Assembly: GCF_025060755.1 (NCBI RefSeq)
Contig: NZ_JANYUY010000019.1
Coordinates: 1-64,000 of the forward strand
Reading direction: 5' to 3'
Origin: Paenibacillus doosanensis
Lineage (GTDB): Bacteria > Bacillota > Bacilli > Paenibacillales > NBRC-103111
DNA: 64,000 nucleotides
Numbering within the stretch: the stretch's first letter is position 1; each line of letters begins with the position of its first letter. The notes beneath the pieces are model-generated. The model searched no databases. It was not told the DNA's origin and worked only from the letters and a program-made list of their open reading frames with translations. Below are positions 1 through 8,091 of this stretch, one piece after another. A program made the position numbers and the translations under genes.

Positions 1-64
1 GGGAAAGTCCAGTCCCTTTTGCAATTTTCAAGGTGCGATTTACTGGAAATCGAAAAGTTTGCGG

Positions 65-84
65 CCAGTTCCCATGGGAACTGG
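65..84. repeat. Perfect 20-bp palindrome upstream of methyltransferase gene
   Basis: Each half is CCAGTTCCCA and its complement follows with no spacer. The 11-base direct repeat ACTGGAAATCG (42-52 and 80-90) overlaps one edge. It lies 50 bases before the start at 135. It could be an operator or the remains of an upstream terminator; there is no T-run. Role unknown. Confidence 0.4.
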
Positions 85-134
85 AAATCGGCTTAAAACT
101 TGGTTCTAGAAATACTATACGAGGAGGAATGGTT

Positions 135-878
135 ATGAATGAATTTGAGAACAAGGCGAAAGCGTATGCGGCAGGTAGACCGACTTATCCGGAGGAGATT
201 TTAAGCAAAATCCAGGAGCTTGGAATTGGACAAGATTCTGTAATTGCAGATATTGGCGCGGGGACGGGATTGCTAACTAACTTGCTGTGCAAATTGGATT
301 GCAAAATTATAGCCGTAGAACCCGATGTACAGATGCTTAATGAGTGCAGGCAGTATTGCTCGGCCCACAAGAATATTGAATATATCCATGCAACTGCTGA
401 ACGGACTCCATTAGCTGAGCACAGTATCGATGTAATTACGATCGCTTCGGCGTTTCACTGGTTTGATAAGGTATTATCCAAAGCAGAATTCAAACGGATT
501 CTCAAAAAAGACGGCTACGTTATTCTTTTATGGAACATGATGCAAAAAAACAGCGAATTCGCAAAAGAATACGTGAAAACTCTTGGCAAGTACACAGTGA
601 AACATACAGCCGGGAATGCCAACATTGATCCTGATAAAGAAAAGCTAAACTTTTTCGGACAAGGGTATTCGATACAATATTATGATAACTGGCAGCGGTT
701 CAATCAAGAAGGCATTATTGGCAACGCGTTATCCTTATCGTATACGCCGTCAAAATTGGATATGCATTACGACGAATTCGTTCAAGAGCTTCGCAATCTA
801 TTTTTGAAATATCAAGAGGGCGGAGAAGTAACCGTTCATTATCAAACAGAGGTATGCATTGCCCAATTTTTACAATGA
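135..878 (+). CDS. Class I SAM-dependent methyltransferase
   Basis: A 247-residue cytosolic protein with the Rossmann-type methyltransferase motif I near residues 37-47 (ADIGAGTG, D39-x-G-x-G-x-G), followed by an acidic strand end (AVEPD) that normally holds the ribose hydroxyls of SAM. The later part (SAFHWFD) matches the small-molecule methyltransferase family that includes UbiE/Trans-aconitate-type enzymes. The frame is open upstream, but ATG 135 is chosen because GAGGAGG lies 8 bases before it. The gene stands alone, ends in a terminator at 879 and is convergent with an AraC regulator. Substrate unknown; family assignment is firm, function is not. Confidence 0.85.
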   Translation: MNEFENKAKAYAAGRPTYPEEILSKIQELGIGQDSVIADIGAGTGLLTNLLCKLDCKIIAVEPDVQMLNECRQYCSAHKNIEYIHATAERTPLAEHSIDVITIASAFHWFDKVLSKAEFKRILKKDGYVILLWNMMQKNSEFAKEYVKTLGKYTVKHTAGNANIDPDKEKLNFFGQGYSIQYYDNWQRFNQEGIIGNALSLSYTPSKLDMHYDEFVQELRNLFLKYQEGGEVTVHYQTEVCIAQFLQ

Positions 879-903
879 CCCGCTCAAAGGATAGCGGGCT
901 TTA
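879..903 (+). terminator. Terminator of methyltransferase gene
   Basis: CCCGCT and AGCGGG arms with an 8-base loop, followed by CTTT, begin directly at the methyltransferase stop codon. Weak T-tract. It separates the two convergent genes. Confidence 0.5.
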
Positions 904-913
904 CCGCAGCCAT

Positions 914-1735
914 TTACTCGGTCGTCATACTTTTCCGGTAATCGGTGGGGCTGAAGCCCGTTTTTTTCTTGAACAAATTGGAGAAATAATGCGGTTCGGA
1001 ATAACCGATCCGGTAAGCGATTTCACTGACAGATAGATCGGTGTCCATCAGAAGCAATTTAGCGGTGTTTATTTTTTTGATCATGATATAATCGTATACG
1101 GTCGTTCCGATTTCTTGTTTAAACAAGCGGTTCATTTGTTTGAAGGACATGGCAAAATGCCGGCTCATCCGGCTGGAGTGGAACGACTCGAGATCTTGCC
1201 GATCTAAATACTGCTTCATCTGTTGAATGCGGAAAGGCAAGATCGACTTTCTTTTTTCCAAAATATTCGCCAGATGGGCCATAATCTCCGTACAATTCAT
1301 CAGCAGTTGAATATGCAGCTGCTCATTGTCCGGCTTTTCGTTTTGCATCAGCTCAAAGCTTTTGCGAAATAAAGGCTCCAAAGGGACGTCCGGCACAAGA
1401 ATGGTCGACTGCAGCCGGAAGGTTTCAAGCAGCCGCAAGCTGTTGCCGCGCAAGTTGTACCATAAGTAGGTCCAGTACTGCTGCTGGTTCGGGTCGGCGC
1501 TCACTTCGTGGTAGCTTCCCTTAGGCAAAATAAATACATCCCCTTGCTTCGGGGAGTAGCATAGCGAATCCACTTGAATCGAGCCTTGGCCGTTCAGCAC
1601 ATAGGCGACCACCGTAATTTCCGAATTTTTACGAATGTTCCGGTAATCGGAATGGCAGTAATTAATGCCGAACATCGGAATATGCATCGGAACTTCGATG
1701 TCCAGCGGGTTAAAGTACAAATCTCCGTGCTTCAT
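914..1735 (-). CDS. AraC family transcriptional regulator
   Basis: A 273-residue regulator. The N-terminal half (about 10-150) is a cupin-like sensing domain with the turn SPKQGDVFILPKG, typical of sugar-sensing AraC proteins. The C-terminal ~95 residues hold the two helix-turn-helix units, including SVSEIAYRIGYSEPHYFSNL and the closing FKKKTGFSPTDYR signature. An AAGGGG ribosome site precedes the ATG. It is divergent from the sulfatase gene over about 185 bases, so it probably activates that gene in response to a (sulfated) sugar; this is inference from position. Ligand not deducible. Confidence 0.88.
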   Translation of the reverse strand: MKHGDLYFNPLDIEVPMHIPMFGINYCHSDYRNIRKNSEITVVAYVLNGQGSIQVDSLCYSPKQGDVFILPKGSYHEVSADPNQQQYWTYLWYNLRGNSLRLLETFRLQSTILVPDVPLEPLFRKSFELMQNEKPDNEQLHIQLLMNCTEIMAHLANILEKRKSILPFRIQQMKQYLDRQDLESFHSSRMSRHFAMSFKQMNRLFKQEIGTTVYDYIMIKKINTAKLLLMDTDLSVSEIAYRIGYSEPHYFSNLFKKKTGFSPTDYRKSMTTE

Positions 1736-1920
1736 AGAATCCCCTTTTTCCGGCGAAGGTATATGTCAACTATAGCATATCGGCGGGCATGTTTCGAATG
1801 AAATGTCCTTATTGCACACCAACAATTCCTTTTTCGATATTAACAAGCCGTATGGAGTCCAATTATGATAGGGGTAATACGAGTTTGCATACTCCGTATG
1901 TATTCCGCCAACAAGGAGTG

Positions 1921-3339
1921 ATGGATTTGAAACCCAATTTGGTTTATGTATTCGCCGATCAGCTGCGCTTGTCTTCCTGCGGTTTTGCCGGCGACAGTAA
2001 AGCGATAACGCCCAACATCGACAGACTCGCAACGGAAAGCCTGAGTTTTTCGAACGCCATTTCCGGCCATCCGGTTTGCGCCCCGTATCGGGCAACGCTG
2101 TTTACCGGCAAATATACGACGAGCACGGGCATGGTCATCAACGAAATCCGCATGAATCCGAACCATCGCAGTATCGCTCATGTGCTTCACGAACATGATT
2201 ATGATACCGCATACATCGGTAAATGGCATTTATGGGCCAATGAGCTCGGCCATCATTACGAACCGAGAAATTCTTTTATACCTCCGGGAGAGCATCGGCT
2301 CGGCTTCGACGGTTTCTGGGCGGCTTACAATTTCCATCACGAATACTATAACATGTACTATCACACGGACACGGAAGCCAAGATTCCGATGGAAGGCTAC
2401 GAGCCGGACGGTCAGACCAGCATGGCGATCGAACAGCTCAAGGAGAAGGCCGCCGCGCAAAAGCCGTTCGCTATGTTTTTATCGCTCGGCACGCCGCATG
2501 ATCCGTGGGATATTAGCAACGTTCCGCCGGAATATTACGAGAAGTTCAAAGATGTGGAGTTTTCCCTGCCGCCGAATTACCTGGAACACAACGATCCGTA
2601 TGCGGACAATTGGGCCAAGCTCCGTCCTGAGGAAAGAGAGAGGATTACCGACTGGCTTAAGGTGTATTATGCGATGACGGCCAATTTGGATTGGAATGTG
2701 GGCAGACTGATGCAGGCGGTTGACGAGCTTGGGCTTAGGGATAACACGATATTCATCTTTACCTCGGATCATGGGGAGCTTTTCGGAGCCCACGGCAGAA
2801 AAGGGAAAAATATTTTTTACGAGGAAGCCGTTCGCATTCCATTCCTGCTTCGCTGGCCGGGGCATATTCCGCAGGGCGGTGAGTCGGATGTCTGCCTGAA
2901 CACCTGCGACATTATGCCGACGCTGCTTTCGATGCTGGAGCTGCCCGTACCGGCCGAAGTCGAAGGCATGGATTTAAGCCCGTTCGCGTTCGGGGAAAAG
3001 GGCGAGGAGCCGGAAGCGGCTTTCCTGCAAGGGACCGGGGCGACGGCCAACTGGTCGGACGGACATGAATGGAGGGCGCTCCGAAGCAAGCGGTTCACCT
3101 ATGCCGTATATCGGGCGGATAAGAAGGAGCTGCTGTTCGATAATATAGCGGACCCGTTCCAAATGAACAATTTGGCGGAGTGCCCGGACTTCGAGCCGGT
3201 CATAAGCGGCTTCAGGACGATGCTCGAGAAGAAGATGAACGAAATCGGAGATACCTTTGAAAGCTGCAGCTGGTACCGGGAGCATTGGACCGAGGACCGG
3301 ATTATTCTGAGAACCGCCACGCTTAACCCGATTAAATGA
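1921..3339 (+). CDS. Sulfatase (formylglycine-dependent)
   Basis: A 472-residue enzyme of the alkaline phosphatase superfamily that hydrolyses sulfate esters, most likely on sugars. The signature C53-A-P55-Y-R57 is the C-x-P-x-R site whose cysteine is converted to formylglycine, and the metal-binding elements are present early (VFADQLR) and late (FTSDHGELFGAHG). No signal peptide is visible, so it should be cytosolic. The frame opens earlier (1789), but ATG 1921 with AAGGAG just before it gives the normal N-terminus. No maturating enzyme (FGE or anSME) is in the window. The divergent AraC gene is the likely regulator. Confidence 0.9.
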   Translation: MDLKPNLVYVFADQLRLSSCGFAGDSKAITPNIDRLATESLSFSNAISGHPVCAPYRATLFTGKYTTSTGMVINEIRMNPNHRSIAHVLHEHDYDTAYIGKWHLWANELGHHYEPRNSFIPPGEHRLGFDGFWAAYNFHHEYYNMYYHTDTEAKIPMEGYEPDGQTSMAIEQLKEKAAAQKPFAMFLSLGTPHDPWDISNVPPEYYEKFKDVEFSLPPNYLEHNDPYADNWAKLRPEERERITDWLKVYYAMTANLDWNVGRLMQAVDELGLRDNTIFIFTSDHGELFGAHGRKGKNIFYEEAVRIPFLLRWPGHIPQGGESDVCLNTCDIMPTLLSMLELPVPAEVEGMDLSPFAFGEKGEEPEAAFLQGTGATANWSDGHEWRALRSKRFTYAVYRADKKELLFDNIADPFQMNNLAECPDFEPVISGFRTMLEKKMNEIGDTFESCSWYREHWTEDRIILRTATLNPIK

Positions 3340-3341
3340 CT

Positions 3342-3401
3342 TTGAACCGGTACGGCACGCCGCTCGATAACCGCAAGTCGTATACCAAAGCGGACTGGCT
3401 C
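3342..3401 (+). pseudogene. Relic of a DUF4965/glutaminase-A-like glycan enzyme
   Basis: Directly after the sulfatase stop the sequence reads L-N-R-Y-G-T-P-L-D-N-R-K-S-Y-T-K-A-D-W-L. The pattern YG-x-PLD-x-R-x-x-YTK-x-DW is, from memory, a conserved block of the DUF4965/DUF1793 ('glutaminase A') family often found in polysaccharide loci. The match stops abruptly at 3401. It suggests that a gene of that family once lay downstream of the sulfatase and was deleted. The family call rests on one block only. Confidence 0.45.
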
Positions 3402-3418
3402 CCGGAAAAATTGACATC

Positions 3419-3455
3419 GCAACAAGCCTGCCGTGTTGAACGGCAGCTTTGTTGC
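3419..3455. terminator. Imperfect inverted repeat, possible terminator
   Basis: Two 15-base arms (starting GCAACAA and ending TTGTTGC) pair at 13 of 15 positions around a 7-base loop. There is no T-run on either side, so termination is uncertain. It may have ended the transcript of the lost gene after the sulfatase. Confidence 0.4.
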
Positions 3456-3712
3456 GTTAAAAGGCAGTCTTTACTCCTCGGAACACCACATAGGTATTTG
3501 CCATAACCGAGCTAGTTCAGGGAAAAAGAGCAGCACATTCGATTATATGAAATCGTGTATTTCTGCTTTCGGTCGACTTAAACCACTGATGAGGTCATAT
3601 CGCGATGTACAAACGCCTAATAAATGAGTCTTTCGACTCAAGAACAAATGCGGAGCTCCGACCATAAATTGGAATCATGTCGATACGAAAAAAGTTATTG
3701 GAGGTTTATCAC

Positions 3713-3991
3713 ATGACCAATTTTCAAAATGAGCTTCAGCAGTTGAATGTTTCGCAGTTCCAAGCAACCGAAATGACGCCGTGGGATCAGCAGGCTCAGT
3801 ATTTTGCCGGCCAGTTTCCGAACGGCCAGGTGCCGGTGGACCCTTCGCGTCTTTGCGTCGGATTTTGTGCAGGGTTTTGTACGGGATTTTGCGGTACGTT
3901 TTGCGCCGGATTTTGTGGCGGGTTTTGCGGCGGCTTCTGCGGCGGCTTCCGCTGCAACCGCTGCGGGGGCTTTTGCCATCGCTGCCGCTGA
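3713..3991 (+). CDS. LAP/TOMM precursor, heterocycloanthracin/sonorensin-like
   Basis: A 92-residue two-part peptide. Residues 1 to about 46 form a Gln/Asn-rich leader (MTNFQNELQQLNVSQFQ...) of the kind seen in Bacillus heterocycloanthracin/sonorensin precursors. The core has twelve cysteines: C48, 52, 56, 60, 64, 68, 72 and 76 at an exact spacing of four, then C81, C84, C88 and C91. The repeat unit is C-x-G-F with one C-G-T-F. Cysteines in such cores are cyclised to thiazolines and oxidised to thiazoles by the enzymes encoded just downstream. ATG 3713 follows GGAGG; the earlier ATG at 3677 lacks one. A metallothionein is the main alternative but is made unlikely by the neighbours. Known heterocycloanthracins repeat Cys every three residues, so a period of four with Phe is unusual. 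Confidence 0.85.
   Translation: MTNFQNELQQLNVSQFQATEMTPWDQQAQYFAGQFPNGQVPVDPSRLCVGFCAGFCTGFCGTFCAGFCGGFCGGFCGGFRCNRCGGFCHRCR
3854..3949 (+). repeat. Eight tandem 12-bp coding units (Cys-x-x-Phe)
   Basis: Eight consecutive 12-base units encode Cys-x-Gly-Phe (one Cys-Gly-Thr-Phe) in the precursor core. The codons vary between units (TGT/TGC, GGG/GGC, TTT/TTC), so the array is old or under protein-level selection rather than a recent slippage product. The last units are most alike, which hints at local duplication. Confidence 0.85.
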
Positions 3992-4027
3992 CGCTTTTCG
4001 GCTTCTCTTCCGAATTGCAGCAAATCG

Positions 4028-4063
4028 ATCTCCTCTGCACGGTTTGTGCGGGGGAGATTTTTT
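4028..4063 (+). terminator. Terminator/attenuator after the LAP precursor
   Basis: ATCTCC (4028-4033) pairs with GGAGAT (4053-4058) and GCAC with GTGC inside; six Ts follow. It lies 37 bases after the precursor stop and 100 before the first enzyme gene. Partial read-through here would give many precursor transcripts per enzyme transcript, a common arrangement in RiPP loci. The read-through is inference. Confidence 0.7.
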
Positions 4064-4166
4064 ATCCCTTAAAGAGATGACTGACATGAGGGACAAATAG
4101 AAGTACATAAGATGTAGAACGAAGATCGCGTATTGGAGAATAGCATTTCCAGCTAGGAGGGCTGAG

Positions 4167-6098
4167 ATGTCAAAGTTGACCCCGACTGCTCGTCTTCAGG
4201 TAAAGGCGGATTCATTTTATTTGCCGATTGTACATGAAGGCGTCTATTTCCGAAACAACGTCGGCACGTTCCAAATGAAAGGTGAGATGATTGACCGCTG
4301 GTTGGAAAAACTTATTCCTATGTTCAACGGAGAGCACACGCTGGCGGAATTGACGGACGGTCTATCCGGCTCATACCGGGAGCGGGTGTACGAAATCGCG
4401 GAAGTGCTGAGGGAAAAAGGCTTTGCGCGCGATGTGAGCCAGGATCGCCCGCACGTTCTCCCGGAGCAAACGGTTCGCAGATATGCAGGGCAAATCGCTT
4501 TTCTCAACAGCTTTGGCGATTCCGGCGCTTACCGGTTTCAGTGTTACCGGCAGGCCAAGGTACTCGCGGTCGGCTCAGGTCAGATCTTTTCCGCACTTGT
4601 GTCGTCGTTGCTTGAGTCGGGCCTGCCCAGGTTCCGTATACTGATTACCGATTCGCTGCCGACGGATCGGCGCCGGCTTACGGCTTTGGCGGAGCACGCT
4701 CGCTTGACGGACCCCGAGGTGGAGATCGAGGAAGTTGTACTGCCGAACAAGGGTGCTGACGGTTGGAGGGAAGCCGTGCGGACGTTCCAAACGGTTCTCT
4801 ATGTGTCTGAGCAGGGCGATAGCGAAGAACTGCGGCTTCTACATAAGGCATGCCAAGCCGAACGCAAAACATTACTTCCCGCCGTGCGACTACACCAGGC
4901 TGGCATTGCAGGCCCAATCGTACAGCCGGAGAGTGCGGTCTGTTGGGAATCGGCATGGCGGCGTATCCACGAGTCCGAAGTGTTCAAGGATGATCCGGAG
5001 CGGTTTGCCTTTTCATCAACTGCGGGGGCGCTGCTTTCGAATGCGATTGTTTTCGAATTGTTCAAGACGGTGTCGGGCGCCGCCGAACCGGAGCTTAGAA
5101 ACTCCCTGTATCTGCTTGATTTGGAGACATTGGAAGGAAGCTCGCACCCAGTACTGCCGCATCCGCTTGTTGACGGAAAAGTCGATGCTGCAGTGAACTG
5201 GGTAGATGATGTGGATGTAAGGCTCGAGGAAAGACCGGCGGGAGGCGCCGTGAACGGGCTGTTTCCGTACTTCAGCAAGTTGACATCGGACCGAACGGGA
5301 ATTTTCCATAGCTGGGAGGAAGGGGAGCTTGGCCAGCTGCCCTTGTCACAGTGCCGTGTTCAGGCAGCCGATCCGCTATCGGAAGGGCCAGCCGGTCTGC
5401 TTCCGGACATCGTATGTTCGGGACTGACACACGGGGAGGCTAGGCGTGAAGCGGGGCTGGCCGGGCTTGAGGCGTATGTGTCGAGGCTTGCGGGGGCTCT
5501 CGTGAACACCGAGCAGTTTATTGGCGTCGGTATCGGGGAGACGGCCGCAGAAGGTATGGCTCGCGGACTGCAGGCTTGTTTGACGAAGCACTTGGAGGCG
5601 CGACTGACGGACCGGAAACCGTCTGTCGTTCGGGTTCGGCTCGACCAGATTGACGATGAGCCATGCCGGTTTTATTTACATGCGCTGACCACAATGCGGG
5701 GTACACCCATAATTGGGCTTGGAGAGGAAGTGTTCGGGTTTCCCGTTGTATGGGCAGGCACGGAGGATGGATGGTTCGCAGCCACCGGCCTGAGCGTGAC
5801 AACAGCGCTGCGCAGGGCGCTGCAGGCGTCGCTGATGAGGGCACAAAACGGCTCTGTATACCGCGCACCGCAGGCTTTAGAGGTGAAGAGCGTACTGCTT
5901 GATTCGGGCGCCCCGCTGGAGCTGCCCGTCCCGGCCGAGGAGCCCAAGTCGAAGCTGGATGGAGTCAGGAATGCGCTGCAGAAGCTGAAAAAAAGCGGCC
6001 GGGAAGTTTTCGTCATCGATTTGGCGGCAGAGCCGTTCTTGCATGAAGGTCCAGCTGCTGTCTTCGGCGTGCTGCTGGGAGAGGGGGAAGCGGGATGA
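4167..6098 (+). CDS. LAP leader-binding F protein (ocin-ThiF-like)
   Basis: A 643-residue protein matching the 'thiazole-containing bacteriocin maturation protein' family of heterocycloanthracin loci. About residues 20-95 resemble a RiPP recognition element: a PqqD-like winged helix with HTLAELTDGL and a VLREKGF end. A Rossmann-type strand with glycines (VLAVGSGQ, about 130-138) starts the E1/ThiF-like part. In characterised systems the F protein binds the leader peptide and delivers it to the YcaO partner. AGGAGG lies 6 bases before ATG 4167, and the 3' end overlaps the next gene by ATGA, so the two are probably translationally coupled. Assignment from family resemblance and context. Confidence 0.85.
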   Translation: MSKLTPTARLQVKADSFYLPIVHEGVYFRNNVGTFQMKGEMIDRWLEKLIPMFNGEHTLAELTDGLSGSYRERVYEIAEVLREKGFARDVSQDRPHVLPEQTVRRYAGQIAFLNSFGDSGAYRFQCYRQAKVLAVGSGQIFSALVSSLLESGLPRFRILITDSLPTDRRRLTALAEHARLTDPEVEIEEVVLPNKGADGWREAVRTFQTVLYVSEQGDSEELRLLHKACQAERKTLLPAVRLHQAGIAGPIVQPESAVCWESAWRRIHESEVFKDDPERFAFSSTAGALLSNAIVFELFKTVSGAAEPELRNSLYLLDLETLEGSSHPVLPHPLVDGKVDAAVNWVDDVDVRLEERPAGGAVNGLFPYFSKLTSDRTGIFHSWEEGELGQLPLSQCRVQAADPLSEGPAGLLPDIVCSGLTHGEARREAGLAGLEAYVSRLAGALVNTEQFIGVGIGETAAEGMARGLQACLTKHLEARLTDRKPSVVRVRLDQIDDEPCRFYLHALTTMRGTPIIGLGEEVFGFPVVWAGTEDGWFAATGLSVTTALRRALQASLMRAQNGSVYRAPQALEVKSVLLDSGAPLELPVPAEEPKSKLDGVRNALQKLKKSGREVFVIDLAAEPFLHEGPAAVFGVLLGEGEAG

Positions 6099-8038
6099 GC
6101 GCGGTTGTAGCCGTTGTCGGAGAAGGGGTGCTAGCGGAGCTGGTGTGTCGGGAGCTGAGCTCCAAGAGCCGAATCGTTCATTTGACCACTATTAGGCAGG
6201 AGTTGCCGAAAGATGCAGAGTTTGCCCTGGTGCTGAACGATGCCTGGCATCCGGCCGTTCACCGTGAGGCGGAGGAGAAGCTGCAGGCTGCCGGTATTCC
6301 ATGGCTTCGCGGATTCGTCTCCTTCGGTGAAGGTATCATCGGGCCGCTTGTAAGGCCAGGCCAGTCCGGATGCTCCGTGTGCGCCGATACCCGGTTGCTT
6401 ATAGCGGGGCGCGACCGCCGGGAAATGTGGGGCCTGCAGCAGCGTTTCACGGAGACCGGGGGAATCCTGTCCGACACATGGGCATCGCGCACGGGACTGC
6501 TGCAGATGGCGCATCTGCTTACAGCAGAAGCGCGAAACGTACTGCGGCGCATCCGCTCCCATACGGAAGAGCGCGTGGTTTTGGTTAACCTCAAGACGTT
6601 GAATTGCTCAAGCCATTTCTTCCTGCCGGACCCGTTGTGTCCTATATGTGGACGTCTGCCCGCAGATTCGCGGGATGCGGCCCGGATATCGCTCAAGCCG
6701 TCCCCAAAAGCCGGAGAAAATATATACCGCACTCGGTCGCTCCAAGAGCTGAAAGCTTTTCTGGCCAGGGACTATCTCGATTACAAGATCGGATTTCTGA
6801 ACGGAAAAATGCTGGATCTGGTTTCACCCTTGGCCGATGCGACTGTGAATCTTCCGATGCTGGAGCAGGACGAGGTGACGGCGGGTCGAACAAATAGCTA
6901 TGCGGATAGTGAACTATCTGCTATTCTGGAGGGCTTGGAGCGTTATTGCGGCATGGCACCGCGCGGCAAGCGACCGGTTGTTCGCGGCAGCTACCGGCAA
7001 CTGGCGGGGGAAGCGCTCGATCCTGTGACAGTCGGGCTGTATGCGAAGGAGCAGTATGAGCTGCCCGGATTTCCTTTCCGGCCATTCGATCCTGATGCCG
7101 AGACCGACTGGGTCTGGGGGTACTCGTTTGGGCATGGACGCCCGATATTGGTGCTGCAGTGGCTTGCATATTACAGCTCTCCCTGCCGGCACGGCTTCGT
7201 GTACGAGACATCCAACGGCTGCGCTTTGGGCGGGAGCTTGGAGGAAGCGATCATGTACGGAATGCTGGAGGTGGTGGAGCGCGATTCGTTCCTGCTGACC
7301 TGGTACGCGCAGCTACCGCTTCCCCGCTTAGATCCACAATCTGCCGGAGACCGCGAACTGAAGCTTATGGTGGACCGGCTGCGGGCCGTTGCCGGATTTG
7401 ATGTGCTCTTGTTTAACGCGACGATGGAAAATGGCATTCCCAGCATTTGGGCAGTAGCGAAAAACAGAAAGCCTACTGGAGTGAATCTTATTTGTGCGGC
7501 CGGAGCGCATCCTGATCCGGTAAAAGCAGCGAAAGGGGCGGTTCACGAGCTTTCGGGGATGATGCTAACACTTGACCACAAATTCGAGGCGAATCGGGAG
7601 GACTATGTGCGGATGCTCCACGATCCTTCGCTGGTTCGGGGCATGGAGGACCATTCCATGCTGTATAGCTTGCCGGAGGCGGAGCCGCGGCTGCACTTTC
7701 TGCTGGAGGAAAACCGGCCGATGCGGGCGTTCTCTCAACAATTTGGGCCTACTCCGAAGCACCCGGATTTGACCGATGATCTGAAGGCGATGATCGGCAA
7801 GTTCCTTCGGCTGCATTTGGACGTGATCGTGGTTGACCAGTCGACACCGGAATTGAGGCGTAACGGGCTGCACTGCGTGAAAGTGCTGATGCCCGGCATG
7901 CTTCCAATGACCTTCGGCTACCATTTTACCCGGTTGACGGGACTGGAAAGGGCGCTTCGAGTGCCGGCCGAGCTCGGGTACACGAAGCGTCCTTTACGTC
8001 CGGAAGAGCTCAATGCTCATCCGCATCCGTTCCCATAA
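6095..8038 (+). CDS. Fused E1-like/YcaO azoline cyclodehydratase (D protein)
   Basis: A 647-residue enzyme that activates peptide amide bonds with ATP and cyclises Cys (Ser/Thr) to azolines. The N-terminal E1-like part has four zinc-type cysteines, C93-x-x-C96 and C182-x-x-C185. The YcaO domain follows from about residue 235. Its ATP-site motifs are visible: SAILEGLER (S-x3-E-x2-E-R) near 274, and the N-G-C-A-x-G ... EEAIMYGMLEVVERD block near 373-397. The C-terminus ends P-H-P-F-P, the P-x-P-x-P tail known to matter for catalysis in this family. It is the F-dependent class, whose own N-domain does not bind leader. It overlaps the F gene by 4 bases. Confidence 0.92.
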   Translation: MSAVVAVVGEGVLAELVCRELSSKSRIVHLTTIRQELPKDAEFALVLNDAWHPAVHREAEEKLQAAGIPWLRGFVSFGEGIIGPLVRPGQSGCSVCADTRLLIAGRDRREMWGLQQRFTETGGILSDTWASRTGLLQMAHLLTAEARNVLRRIRSHTEERVVLVNLKTLNCSSHFFLPDPLCPICGRLPADSRDAARISLKPSPKAGENIYRTRSLQELKAFLARDYLDYKIGFLNGKMLDLVSPLADATVNLPMLEQDEVTAGRTNSYADSELSAILEGLERYCGMAPRGKRPVVRGSYRQLAGEALDPVTVGLYAKEQYELPGFPFRPFDPDAETDWVWGYSFGHGRPILVLQWLAYYSSPCRHGFVYETSNGCALGGSLEEAIMYGMLEVVERDSFLLTWYAQLPLPRLDPQSAGDRELKLMVDRLRAVAGFDVLLFNATMENGIPSIWAVAKNRKPTGVNLICAAGAHPDPVKAAKGAVHELSGMMLTLDHKFEANREDYVRMLHDPSLVRGMEDHSMLYSLPEAEPRLHFLLEENRPMRAFSQQFGPTPKHPDLTDDLKAMIGKFLRLHLDVIVVDQSTPELRRNGLHCVKVLMPGMLPMTFGYHFTRLTGLERALRVPAELGYTKRPLRPEELNAHPHPFP

Positions 8039-8091
8039 ATGGGCTGGATCGATGTGTGCGGTATCTTTATTGGGCGATTGGAGGAAGCAGA

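Larger units (their letters stand above)
3340..3712. other. Gene-free stretch between sulfatase and LAP precursor
   Basis: Holds a short coding relic (3342-3401), an imperfect inverted repeat (3419-3455), a small TGAGTC/GACTCA hairpin (3625-3640) and the strong GGAGG site (3700-3704) of the precursor gene. I see no convincing promoter hexamers. The rest shows nothing recognisable. Confidence 0.5.

Noticed and set aside
3854..3949. Short regular repeats that could suggest a CRISPR-like or satellite array
   Set aside because: The unit is 12 bases, in frame, and encodes Cys-x-x-Phe; there are no spacers and no cas genes.
3713..3991. Cys-rich product as a metallothionein
   Set aside because: Metallothioneins lack such a leader and Phe in every unit, and the next three genes are azole-forming enzymes.
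3695..4108. Long Ala/Lys-rich and Arg-rich frames antisense or out of frame to the Cys-rich precursor
   Set aside because: They arise from the repeated GC-rich 12-base units; only the frame from 3713 has a ribosome site, a typical leader and matching enzymes downstream.
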